A DNA stretch of 64,000 nucleotides from Chitinophagaceae bacterium. GTDB lineage: Bacteria; Bacteroidota; Bacteroidia; Chitinophagales; Chitinophagaceae. Within the stretch, counting starts at the first letter, position 1. The number at the start of each line of letters is the position of its first letter. The notes under the pieces are model-generated. The model was not told the DNA's origin. It searched no databases and worked only from the letters and a program-made list of their open reading frames with translations. The position numbers and the translations under genes were made by a program. Positions 35,151 to 42,421 of the stretch are shown here, in pieces. Location of the stretch: positions 247,481 to 311,480 of the forward strand of contig JANINS010000002.1 in NCBI GenBank assembly GCA_024508725.1. The letters run 5' to 3'.

Positions 35151-36208
35151 ATGGATAAATGAATGCTGAGGATATTTTTATGATCTACCTGCAGATCTTT
35201 TTCGATCATGCTTTCCCATGTTGCAGTTTGATGATCTGTTCCCAGCACCCATATCACTTTTTTTGATCGCAATGCATCTACATTCAGCTGGTAAGTATTG
35301 TTGTAACGCATCATGCTATGGAATTGCGATGCATTTACCAGTGTTTGTTTTACCGGTTCTCCTGGATTGATATCATCAATGATCAATAGATCTGCTTTAC
35401 GCCAGTTCCAGAGAAGACTATCCTGAGGATCATCAACCTGGGCAAACAGTGTATAAAGTTTGATTGCTGTTGTATAACTGCATGTTCTATGTTTTATTGA
35501 ATGTTCTGTAGCAATGCCTGTAGCAAGGCTTGTTTTGCCTGTTCCCAGGCCACCATACACCAGTAAATGTTTGTACTGATCAGATCTTAAAAAGGATAAC
35601 AAGAGTTCTTTGTCGGTTGATGTTATTTGTTTGTCCCATATACTTAACCTGAACTGAAACGGGTATTGTGCCTGCTGTAAATACATTTTTGTTTTATACC
35701 AATACTGAAAAGGATAGAGCAGCAAAACGAGCATAAGAACGATCATCCATAAATAGAAGTTCAGGTTGGGTTTAGATAAACAATCATTGTGCATCAGGAA
35801 AAGACAAGTGCCTGCAATAAAGGATCCCAGCCAGAAAAAAACTACATCTGTGGCTGTATCAAAACCAACATTTTTCCAATCGGGCTCAAAAACATATTTT
35901 GTTTTGGCAGGTGAATAAATGTTTTGTGCAGTAGACTTTTTCTTTAGCAACAGTGGCCCCAAAAAATTATAGGCTTCAAAAACCGTCCATAAAATTCCAA
36001 TAATAAGTGTTGACCAAAGTATCGGATTTAACAAAGAAGTATAAGCTGCAAGAATTATATACAATCCTATGTTGGGAATGAAGCCTAAACCAATATGCCC
36101 GAATTGATTGGCAAGCCAGGAGTAAGTGAGGGTAACTCCACGATAAGAATCTTTACCAATGAGATCTGCTTTTAATTGTTGGAGAAATTGTTTGGCTGTT
36201 ATTCTCAT
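35147..36208 (-). CDS. Membrane-anchored ATPase with IstB/DnaC-like AAA domain
   Basis: The 353-residue protein has about four membrane helices in the N-terminal half (FIPNIGLYIILAAY, LWSTLIIGILWTVF, VVFFWLGSFIAGTCLFLM, WMIVLMLVLLLYPF). A cytosolic AAA domain follows from about residue 195. Walker A is YGGLGTGKTSLA (about 217-228) and Walker B is LLIIDDINPG (about 275-284), with VIWVLGTDH as a probable sensor-1 strand. The core resembles the helicase-loader/IstB-DnaC group, but such proteins are normally soluble, so the membrane anchor is unusual. It is the last gene of an apparent unit after the amidase and the multi-pass protein. Function is unknown. The start is ATG. Confidence 0.75.
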   Translation of the reverse strand: MRITAKQFLQQLKADLIGKDSYRGVTLTYSWLANQFGHIGLGFIPNIGLYIILAAYTSLLNPILWSTLIIGILWTVFEAYNFLGPLLLKKKSTAQNIYSPAKTKYVFEPDWKNVGFDTATDVVFFWLGSFIAGTCLFLMHNDCLSKPNLNFYLWMIVLMLVLLLYPFQYWYKTKMYLQQAQYPFQFRLSIWDKQITSTDKELLLSFLRSDQYKHLLVYGGLGTGKTSLATGIATEHSIKHRTCSYTTAIKLYTLFAQVDDPQDSLLWNWRKADLLIIDDINPGEPVKQTLVNASQFHSMMRYNNTYQLNVDALRSKKVIWVLGTDHQTATWESMIEKDLQVDHKNILSIHLSI

Positions 36209-36251
36209 ATTATCCTGAGATTAGTTAGTCGGCTGGTTAATGATAAACGCT

Positions 36252-36280
36252 GTTGTTGCTGGTGGCAAACCAGCAACAAC
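36252..36280. terminator. Strong hairpin between two genes of one unit
   Basis: A perfect 11-bp stem (GTTGTTGCTGG / CCAGCAACAAC) with a 7-nt loop sits between the multi-pass protein stop (36306) and the ATPase start (36208). There is no good T-run on the minus strand, so it may attenuate or protect RNA rather than terminate. Confidence 0.55.
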
Positions 36281-36305
36281 GAAAAGGTATTTAATATTTA
36301 CAAGA

Positions 36306-37496
36306 TTATCCGGCTACAACTTTCATCAAAACATCAATTGGTTTATCTGCATTCCTGATCTCTTGTTCTGTAGCTGCAGTTAGTAAAATGAAATCCTGTT
36401 CTATTTCCTTCATCCAGTTGGCAGAGATGATGTAAGTGCCAACTTTGATCTTCGGAATAGTAAACTCAACGGGATTATCCCCAGATGGGTTGGTAGCTAT
36501 GATCTTTTCCTTTGTGATCTTATCTTCTAAAATAAGCTTTACATCTTTTATTCCTGCCTTAAGTATCGCCTCTTTCTCAACTTCTGTAACTGATGGATCG
36601 AGTGACACTTTCACTTTCAGATTCTGAATTTCAGCAGCAGTGGTTGATGTTGTGGTAGTTGGTGTATTTACTCTTGACTGAACAATAGATGTACTGCTTG
36701 ATGGCAATACCAATTCTTTTAATCTGTCTAAGAAAGCAACAAGCCTGGAGCTATAAAATCCCCCGATGAAAGCGAATACGATCACACCTTTGCTTGAATC
36801 GATATCTACTACATTCTGGTTCTGGAAAAAGTTATAACCAAACACAATTATGAGTGTGCAAAGTGGTGCATATAACATTTTTGCGATCTGGTGCGGTATC
36901 TCTGAACTATCAAATTCTGTTGCAGGATTTTGAGGGTCTGTTGTTCGTTTTAAACCGATCAAGGCAAGGTTAAAGATGATACTCGACAAAACGCCAAACC
37001 ACGACCAGAAAACAATCTCCCAATATACTGCCGGACCAACCAGCCAGAAGTTCGATTGTAATTTGAATCTTGTTTCAGTCAAGAGTGTAAAGCCTTCCAT
37101 GGGTGAAGAACTTTTAAGGTATTTGCGAAGGGTGTCGAACTGAGGTGGATAGATCTTATGATTCAGCTGGATAACAATATAGTCGAGTGCTTTGTTATGT
37201 AATTTGGAATAATCTGTTATGGTGCAGCATGGTACTGATCTGGGTGAATCTGCTTTTTGATGTAAGTTGCCATATAAGGCATTCAACGATGCAGTGTCAA
37301 AGTACAGTTTATTTAAATGACTCTTCTGGCCTTCATCTAATCGTGAATATTCATAACTGCTTTCTCCATCATAATTTATTTTTTCTATTAAGTGAGCTAA
37401 AAGATAAGCAGCCACTATAAACAACAATAGAATGATTAATCTGCCAAACCATTCATGTTCTTTGTACTGCTTGAAGTTGGGCATAGTTAGTTTCAT
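36306..37496 (-). CDS. Multi-pass membrane protein of unknown function (396 aa)
   Basis: The protein has a short cytosolic N-terminus, then helix 1 (FGRLIILLLFIVAAYLLAHL, about 17-36). An outside loop of about 120 residues follows, then three more helices (WEIVFWSWFGVLSSIIFNLA near 155-175; LYAPLCTLIIVFGYNF; GVIVFAFIGGFYSSRLVAFL). A Thr/Ser-rich linker (RVNTPTTTTSTTA) leads to a C-terminal beta-rich domain of about 110 residues (KVKVSLDPSVTEVEKEAIL ... KVGTYIISANW) that looks Ig-like. I do not recognise a family. It lies 39 bp after the amidase gene and 97 bp before the ATPase gene on the same strand. Start ATG at 37496 or 37484. Confidence 0.7.
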   Translation of the reverse strand: MKLTMPNFKQYKEHEWFGRLIILLLFIVAAYLLAHLIEKINYDGESSYEYSRLDEGQKSHLNKLYFDTASLNALYGNLHQKADSPRSVPCCTITDYSKLHNKALDYIVIQLNHKIYPPQFDTLRKYLKSSSPMEGFTLLTETRFKLQSNFWLVGPAVYWEIVFWSWFGVLSSIIFNLALIGLKRTTDPQNPATEFDSSEIPHQIAKMLYAPLCTLIIVFGYNFFQNQNVVDIDSSKGVIVFAFIGGFYSSRLVAFLDRLKELVLPSSSTSIVQSRVNTPTTTTSTTAAEIQNLKVKVSLDPSVTEVEKEAILKAGIKDVKLILEDKITKEKIIATNPSGDNPVEFTIPKIKVGTYIISANWMKEIEQDFILLTAATEQEIRNADKPIDVLMKVVAG

Positions 37497-37535
37497 AAAA
37501 GGGGTATGTTTAAGAAGAGTAAATGAATGAATGAA

Positions 37536-38357
37536 CTACTTCTTCACCAGGTATTTTGCACTTACCCAGCCTTCCAGGTCATTAATACCATGAACAGTTC
37601 CGGTAACTTCAACAAACCGCCAGTTGCCTTCACCTTTAAGTATCTGAACTTTAGTATTGTTGGGTAGTGGTTCAGTGATTGGTTCGAATGATGTTCCAGG
37701 ACCACGACGAATGTTTACTGCCGTATTGGTGAAATAGGTGTCTATCGTTTCATCTTTCCTGCCCATAGCTTTCGACCTAAAACCTGACATAGGGAAGGCC
37801 GGTCCCGGATCGGATTTGCGAAATGGAGCAATATCATCATGCCCTACAACATCTTTTAATTTGTATGTTTTAACCAGTAAGGCGGCAATCTCTGTGGCAA
37901 TTTCCATTTGTGCTGCTGTATAATCCTGCCAACCTTCGATAGTGCTTTCGTTTTTATGTTTTGCCATCACCACTTCACTATCGGGAACAACCCGTTTATC
38001 AACAGGGCACATCCAGTTATTACCAGATTTGGAGAGTCTTCCACCATTTACCAGTTCAATACCGATGGCATATTGATTTAGTCCATTCAATCCATTCCAT
38101 TTACTTACACCTGCATGCCATGTAACGATATTAAAAGGAGCAAACTGAATGATGCTGCCATCACGATCGATAAGTAAGTGAGCAGATGCTTTTGCATTTT
38201 TATCGAGAAACCAACTGACCGATCCTGCTGCCCTGGTAACAGCAGTGTAATGCATCACTAAGTAAAAAGGAATATAAATGCCTCCCTTATTAGGTGTGGG
38301 TTGATAAGGAACAGGCTTGTTGTCGGCTGTGTACAGCCTGTGGTTGATGATCTTCAT
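37536..38357 (-). CDS. N-acetylmuramoyl-L-alanine amidase with SH3-like domain
   Basis: The 273-residue protein has an Amidase_2 (PGRP-like) domain. The zinc-ligand histidines are in VMHYTAVTRAAGS (about 33-45) and VVGHDDIAPFRKSDPGPAF (about 165-183), with HLLIDRDGSIIQ and NIVTWHAGVSKW between. A bacterial SH3 domain follows at the C-terminus (VNIRRGPGTSFEPITEPLPN ... EGWVSAKYL, about 214-272). There is no signal peptide, which resembles phage or injected/lysis-type amidases and cytosolic PGRP-like enzymes. It cuts the MurNAc-L-Ala bond of peptidoglycan. It heads an apparent unit with a multi-pass membrane protein and a membrane ATPase, an uncommon combination. Confidence 0.88.
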   Translation of the reverse strand: MKIINHRLYTADNKPVPYQPTPNKGGIYIPFYLVMHYTAVTRAAGSVSWFLDKNAKASAHLLIDRDGSIIQFAPFNIVTWHAGVSKWNGLNGLNQYAIGIELVNGGRLSKSGNNWMCPVDKRVVPDSEVVMAKHKNESTIEGWQDYTAAQMEIATEIAALLVKTYKLKDVVGHDDIAPFRKSDPGPAFPMSGFRSKAMGRKDETIDTYFTNTAVNIRRGPGTSFEPITEPLPNNTKVQILKGEGNWRFVEVTGTVHGINDLEGWVSAKYLVKK

Positions 38358-38487
38358 AGCAGTGTAGTTTTAGAGTGGTTATATGGGGATTCATTAGCAG
38401 AAAAATTTAGGTATTAATTCTTGATCTGGTTGTTAACTTAACACTCTGTTTTCACTTACACAATAGCAGAAATACGGGGTATGTTTA

Positions 38488-38880
38488 CTAAGCTGCTTGA
38501 AATATCTTTTTTAGTGAATCAGTATTGATGGGTTTAGCGATGTAGCCACTCACACCCCGTAGTTTAAGAGCCCTTTCTGTATCATTCGCTGCGATAGAAC
38601 TAGATACCACATACAATAAAGGTTGTTTTTTGAATTTCGGGTGCAGGATACTATAGAACTCGAGAAAATCCCAACCACTTAAACCAGGCATGTTCAGATC
38701 AAGCAGTATGATATCCGGAAAGCCTTTCTGGTCGATCATTTCAAGATAATTGATCGCTTCCATAGCAGAATAAGATACACTGATGTTGCCTACTTCGCTA
38801 ATACTTTGCAACAGTTTACTGGTTAGAAATATGAATATTTCATCATCGTCTATTAACAGTATGTTTTTCGGTTTACTCAT
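38488..38880 (-). CDS. Single-domain response regulator
   Basis: The 130-residue protein is a receiver domain only. The acidic pocket is LLIDDDE (about 8-14), the phospho-acceptor Asp is in DIILLDLNMPGLSGWDF (about 60-76), the switch residue Ser in YVVSSS and the conserved Lys in GYIAKPI. The receiver is complete with no output domain, so it works through protein contacts (a CheY/Spo0F-like role). No histidine kinase is adjacent; the one at 42422 is the nearest. The ATG at 38880 is chosen because it starts the canonical receiver fold (MSKPKNILLIDDDE); the upstream open frame is non-canonical and overlaps two small genes. Confidence 0.88.
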   Translation of the reverse strand: MSKPKNILLIDDDEIFIFLTSKLLQSISEVGNISVSYSAMEAINYLEMIDQKGFPDIILLDLNMPGLSGWDFLEFYSILHPKFKKQPLLYVVSSSIAANDTERALKLRGVSGYIAKPINTDSLKKIFQAA

Positions 38881-38960
38881 GGTTGTAAGTTTTGATGAGT
38901 TTACCACAAGACGCTTTGTTTTGGATAGGGACGGTTGAATAGCGCTCATAATAATAGTGT

Positions 38961-39074
38961 TTACATAAAAATGATTCCATAAAGGATTACAATGATGATG
39001 GCAACCTTTAATAAGTGTTGCCATAACCTATGATACCTGTTGCCTGGTTCAGCTTGCCATTGACTGTGTTTCAT
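38961..39074 (-). CDS. Tiny predicted membrane protein (37 aa)
   Basis: An ATG at 39072-39074 opens 37 codons to a TAA at 38961. The first 22 residues are polar and basic-aromatic (MKHSQWQAEPGNRYHRLWQH), followed by one hydrophobic helix (VAIIIVILYGIIFM). It lies 8 bp after the 43-residue gene and about 80 bp before the response regulator. The polar head plus single helix, and the tandem arrangement, support a real small gene, but there is no homologue I can name. Confidence 0.5.
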   Translation of the reverse strand: MKHSQWQAEPGNRYHRLWQHLLKVAIIIVILYGIIFM

Positions 39075-39082
39075 ATTTTTAA

Positions 39083-39214
39083 TTATACTGCATGGATGAT
39101 AAATGCAACTGATAAAGCAAGGCACAGTGATAAAAGAAAGAACATCGTTTTATAATGCCTGTTTATGATGGCCTGATGTTCCTCGATCGTTTTTTGTGTT
39201 CTGTTTTTTTTCAT
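39083..39214 (-). CDS. Tiny predicted membrane protein (43 aa)
   Basis: An ATG at 39212-39214 opens 43 codons to a TAA at 39083. The basic N-terminal half (MKKNRTQKTIEEHQAIINRH) is followed by a single hydrophobic helix (MFFLLSLCLALSVAFII). It is first in a tandem with the 37-residue gene. A terminator hairpin for upstream transcription (39225-39250) lies just before its start, so it likely has its own promoter or depends on read-through. Confidence 0.5.
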   Translation of the reverse strand: MKKNRTQKTIEEHQAIINRHYKTMFFLLSLCLALSVAFIIHAV

Positions 39215-39224
39215 AATTGAGATT

Positions 39225-39250
39225 TTAAAAGGGGCTTCAAATGAAGCCCC
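39225..39250 (-). terminator. Intrinsic terminator with no gene upstream of it
   Basis: On the minus strand GGGGCTTC-ATTT-GAAGCCCC is followed by TTTTAAAA. No protein gene on the minus strand ends here; the next one upstream ends at 39642. It therefore marks the 3' end of an untranslated transcript from the 39.25-39.5 kb segment. Confidence 0.75.
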
Positions 39251-39500
39251 CGGGGCTTGGGTTTATAAATGAGATATTCACCAACTGAATATCACCAACC
39301 AGTAAAAGGAAGGAGGGCAAAACTTTCGTCCTGCCCCGGAATCCAACTGACTCTCCTCACACAGAGAAAGCGGGCTGAATCACTTACTTCAGCAGTGAGA
39401 AGTTGCTCCGTAAGGGGAGCGGGGAAGGAAATTCCTTTATCAATGAGCTGTTGTAATGTTTCGATTAATTACAATGCAATGTTAGGATCGGGAAAAGGGC
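39251..39500 (-). ncRNA. Candidate structured noncoding RNA (unnamed)
   Basis: This gene-free segment is more G+C-rich than other gaps, has no minus-strand frame with a credible start, and is followed by a clean intrinsic terminator. It contains several perfect stems: GATATTCA/TGAATATC (39272-39292), GCTCC/GGAGC (around 39405-39420) and the palindrome AAGGAAATTCCTT (around 39425). The 5' end is not defined; 39500 is a guess. I could not match it to 6S RNA, tmRNA or another known class by eye. Confidence 0.4.
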
Positions 39501-39551
39501 AAGTCAAGAGGAGAAGTACTGATTTTTTTTGAGGAGTTTGTCCTATGGATA

Positions 39552-39592
39552 ATAAGGATTTCTCCCTATAGTTCATAAGGAGAAATCCTTAT
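39552..39592. repeat. Perfect 14-bp inverted repeat
   Basis: ATAAGGATTTCTCC (39552-39565) pairs with GGAGAAATCCTTAT (39579-39592) around a 13-nt loop, 50 bp beyond the stop of the gene at 39642. No T-run follows on the minus strand, so it is either a weak terminator, an RNA-stabilising end or a protein-binding site. Confidence 0.7.
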
Positions 39593-39641
39593 GAAGAATA
39601 GAAATGAAACATGTAAATGATTGATAATAAGCCGGGAAGGA

Positions 39642-40538
39642 TTAGTCGTCTAATAGACTGGCAAGCTGTAATAATTCGTCTTTTTTGTAAGCGATCGAAG
39701 GACTTTCAAAGCATTTTGCCAACTCTTCCATCAACATCTGGATGATGCGTTTGTGACTAAGCGGCTTAAAAAAAGATGCAGCCGGGTGAACTGAAATGCG
39801 TTTAAAGTAGCTGTCTACTTCATTATTGGTAAATATTCCTCCGTTTAATACATCGATATAGAAATGGATCTTTTGCTGTGGATTTTTATGTTTTACGGGA
39901 TCATAATCATTATGAAAAAAGGCAAGGATGAACTGCTTGGGAATATTAATCACTCTTACCGGAATATCGAGTAACTCACACAACACCTGGTAAAGTATTC
40001 CATTTGCTATGGCATTACCTTTTTTACTTTCTACTACTTTATGAATGAAGAATTCATCCGGATTCTGGTAATTTACTTCTACACCTTTTAAATGGTAATA
40101 ATTGTAAACGATACTGGATAGCACATTAGCCTGTTCCAGTGGAGTAAGAAAACTGTTGAGCTCAAGCCAAACGTTTCTTCTTATTTTTTCTATTTCCTGC
40201 AAAACGGGTGTTGTTTGCAGATCAGGATATTGAAACTTGCAAACCAGTAAAGCGCCAACAAGCAGATCGTGGTAAGCACCATCACGCCATTCTTTAAGAT
40301 CGTTGGTAAGATCAGTGAAATGCAGCCTGTGAATTAATAATTCAATTCGTTCCTGCACTTCTTCGCTAACGGTAGTTTCCCAGAGATTCTCAAGGTTAGG
40401 AATGATGCCTTTGCCATAGTTTACGATACGATCTGATACGGATGAGTAAACCTCCTCATCGGGATCATCTATCAGTGTAAACAGGGCGTTCAGTTCTCTG
40501 GTTTCCTGCATAGGCTTTTGTTTGATGAGGCCAGGCAT
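39642..40538 (-). CDS. SirB1/transglutaminase-like protein
   Basis: The 298-residue protein has a helical, HEAT-like N-terminus (ELNALFTLIDDPDEEVYSSV, about 14-33). A transglutaminase-like (SirB1, Transglut_core2) region follows with NVLSSIVYNYYHLKGV, GNAIANGILYQVLCELLDIP and VRVINIPKQFILAFF (about 140-215). The usual catalytic Cys position reads GNAIANGILY, with no Cys in the expected S/C place, so it is probably not an active peptidase. The family is widespread but of unknown function in Bacteroidota. The start is ATG at 40538, with a second in-frame ATG at 40511. It is monocistronic. Confidence 0.75.
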   Translation of the reverse strand: MPGLIKQKPMQETRELNALFTLIDDPDEEVYSSVSDRIVNYGKGIIPNLENLWETTVSEEVQERIELLIHRLHFTDLTNDLKEWRDGAYHDLLVGALLVCKFQYPDLQTTPVLQEIEKIRRNVWLELNSFLTPLEQANVLSSIVYNYYHLKGVEVNYQNPDEFFIHKVVESKKGNAIANGILYQVLCELLDIPVRVINIPKQFILAFFHNDYDPVKHKNPQQKIHFYIDVLNGGIFTNNEVDSYFKRISVHPAASFFKPLSHKRIIQMLMEELAKCFESPSIAYKKDELLQLASLLDD

Positions 40539-40718
40539 TTTGTGCTTTTACGTGTAAGACGCAAAATGTGTGATGATCTCATATTCAAACTACGCTAATT
40601 TTTTGCCAAACTAAAAGCATAAGTTATTCTATGGGTGTGAAAAACATGAGTTGTTTAGTTTCTACCATGTGAAGAACTGAATATCTTCATCCTTTAATAG
40701 ATTTGATAAAAAGAAGGT

Positions 40719-41639
40719 ATGCCATCATCAAAAACAAGGATCGTAGTAATAGGTACAGGAGCAGTAGGTGCTACCACAGCTTATACATTATTGTTGCGAA
40801 GAAGGATGGATGAACTGGTATTGATCGATGCCAATAAAGCAAAAGCATTGGGTGATGCACTGGACATGAATCATGGAATGCCTTTTCTTGGTAATACAAA
40901 AGTTTGGGCAGGTGATTACCCTGATTGTGCCGAAGCCAATATCGTTATCATTACTGCCGGAGCTGCCCAAAAGCCGGGAGAAACCCGTATTGATTTACTC
41001 AAAAGAAATGTGAGCATATTCGAGAGCATCACTACAGAAGTATTGAAATATAATAAAGATGGCATCCTGCTGATTGCATCGAACCCAGTAGATGTAATGA
41101 GCTATTTCACCTGGAAAAAATCGGGCTGGCCTTCTCATCGTGTGATCGGTTCCGGAACTTTATTAGACAGTGCAAGATTTAGATACCTGATTTGTGAGCA
41201 TCTGAAGATCGATCCACATTCTGTACATGCTCATATCATTGGTGAGCATGGCGATTCTGAATTACCGGTGTGGAGCCTTGCTAATGTTGCAGGTAGCGAT
41301 ATCCAGGTTTCTGAAAGCGACAAACAAAATATTTTTGCCCATACACGAGATGCTGCTTACGAGATCATTGAAGCAAAAGGTGCTACATATTATGCAATTG
41401 CACTTGCGTTAGACAGAATTTGCACCGCTATCATAAGAAACGAGTCGGCCGTACTTAATGTTTCAACACTGCTGGAAAACTATCATGGCATTTCCGATGT
41501 TTATCTTGGTGTGCCTTGTGTAGTGGACAGAACCGGTATAAGAGAAGTGCTACCCCTGAATATCAATGAGCAGGAGCAGGAGCTATTGAAGAAGTCGGCA
41601 GAAAAGCTAAAAGGCATTATTGAGTCAATTTCGTTGTAA
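40719..41639 (+). CDS. ldh: L-lactate dehydrogenase
   Basis: The 306-residue protein is an NAD-dependent LDH/MDH family enzyme. The nucleotide-binding segment is VVIGTGAVGATTAYTL (about 9-24). The specificity loop GAAQKPGETRIDLLKRN (about 87-103) has Gln, not Arg, in front of KPGETR, which indicates lactate rather than malate. Also visible are SNPVDVMSYF, GSGTLLDSARFR and the catalytic His in GEHGDSELPVWS (about 174-185). It interconverts pyruvate and L-lactate in the cytosol. The start is ATG. The CBS-domain gene follows 63 bp downstream on the same strand. Confidence 0.92.
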   Translation: MPSSKTRIVVIGTGAVGATTAYTLLLRRRMDELVLIDANKAKALGDALDMNHGMPFLGNTKVWAGDYPDCAEANIVIITAGAAQKPGETRIDLLKRNVSIFESITTEVLKYNKDGILLIASNPVDVMSYFTWKKSGWPSHRVIGSGTLLDSARFRYLICEHLKIDPHSVHAHIIGEHGDSELPVWSLANVAGSDIQVSESDKQNIFAHTRDAAYEIIEAKGATYYAIALALDRICTAIIRNESAVLNVSTLLENYHGISDVYLGVPCVVDRTGIREVLPLNINEQEQELLKKSAEKLKGIIESISL

Positions 41640-41702
41640 TCAAGAACTGATCAGCTTTTCATTCATATTTCTTTCGTATTTTCCAGTTAAATACGATTGC
41701 TC

Positions 41703-42134
41703 ATGAGAAAAGTTGCAGATGTACTGGCCCGGAAAGGTAATTCAGCAATTGCCGTTCTTCCTTCTGATACCGTTATGCAGGCATTGAAGTTAATGTCTGA
41801 CAAGAATATTGGCTCTGTTGTAGTAAAAGATAGTGCAGGAAATTACCTGGGCATTGTTACTGAAAGAGATTATAGCCGTAAAGTGATATTGCATGGCAGA
41901 AATTCTACCGAAACAAAAGTAGAAGAGATCATGAGTACAGATCTGCCGAAAATATCACTGCACGATACAATGGAATACTGCATGGGATTAATGAGCGATA
42001 AGAATGTTCGTTATTTACCTGTTTTTTCAGGAGATAAACTTGCAGGCATCATCTCTATGAGTGATGTGGTAAAGGAAACCATTCTTGCACAACAGGAAAC
42101 GATCGATCATCTAAAACAATACATCACTTTATAA
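41703..42134 (+). CDS. CBS-pair domain protein
   Basis: The 143-residue protein consists of two CBS repeats: AIAVLPSDTVMQALKLMSDK through GIVTERDYSRKVI (about 17-65), and MSTDLPKISLHDTMEYCMGL through GIISMSDVVKETI (about 78-130). CBS pairs bind adenosyl ligands such as AMP or SAM and regulate partner proteins; none is fused here. The ATG at 41703 is preferred over an in-frame TTG at 41697. It may be cotranscribed with ldh and ends at a bidirectional terminator. Confidence 0.9.
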   Translation: MRKVADVLARKGNSAIAVLPSDTVMQALKLMSDKNIGSVVVKDSAGNYLGIVTERDYSRKVILHGRNSTETKVEEIMSTDLPKISLHDTMEYCMGLMSDKNVRYLPVFSGDKLAGIISMSDVVKETILAQQETIDHLKQYITL

Positions 42135-42137
42135 AAT

Positions 42138-42165
42138 AAAAAATCCCGCCATGCGGGACTTTCTA
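42138..42165. terminator. Bidirectional terminator
   Basis: Stem TCCCGC/GCGGGA with a 3-nt loop (42144-42158), flanked by an A-run on the left and CTTTCT on the right, between the convergent CBS gene and the 53-residue gene. Confidence 0.75.
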
Positions 42166-42180
42166 TAACATGTAAACAGA

Positions 42181-42342
42181 TTAATGAACTGTGGTATCGG
42201 TAGTACCGTTACTGCTGTTCATTCCTTTTACACGATTTAAAGCATCTGTAGCTTTTGACTTAAGATCGTCTACTATTTTAGGATTATTTTTCAGGTAGTA
42301 AGCCAATCCAGCGATTCCTGCCGCTATCAATAATTTTTTCAT
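42181..42342 (-). CDS. Small YtxH-like protein (53 aa)
   Basis: An ATG at 42340-42342 opens 53 codons to TAA at 42181. The product starts MKKLLIAAGIAGLAYYLKN, a short hydrophobic anchor. A charged amphipathic helix follows (VDDLKSKATDALNRVKG), then a Ser/Thr-rich tail. This resembles small YtxH-type or gas-vesicle-like helper proteins of Bacteroidota that are often linked to stress; the role is not known. It is followed by a bidirectional terminator. Confidence 0.65.
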   Translation of the reverse strand: MKKLLIAAGIAGLAYYLKNNPKIVDDLKSKATDALNRVKGMNSSNGTTDTTVH

Positions 42343-42421
42343 ATCTCTGTTTTCTTAGATTAAATCAACAGCTATACCAAAATGCTTTTGAGTAAAAACT
42401 AAATAAGAGAGTTACTGAGAA

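Noticed and set aside
32091-39024. Prophage or contractile injection system
   Set aside because: The amidase and small genes hinted at it, but no tail, sheath, capsid, integrase, terminase or baseplate protein is present.
39251-39500. Calling the structured segment 6S RNA or tmRNA
   Set aside because: No long closing stem with a central bubble and no tag reading frame or CCA-type 3' end could be identified, so it is left unnamed.
39269-39532. Open frame of 87 codons on the plus strand
   Set aside because: Cys/Ser/Arg-rich with no domain, lies antisense to the structured segment with its terminator, and has no sensible gene context; probably spurious.
40586-40613. Two inverted TAGTTTG boxes as a promoter for the gene at 39642
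   Set aside because: The spacing between the boxes (14 bp) does not fit the Bacteroidota -33/-7 distance.
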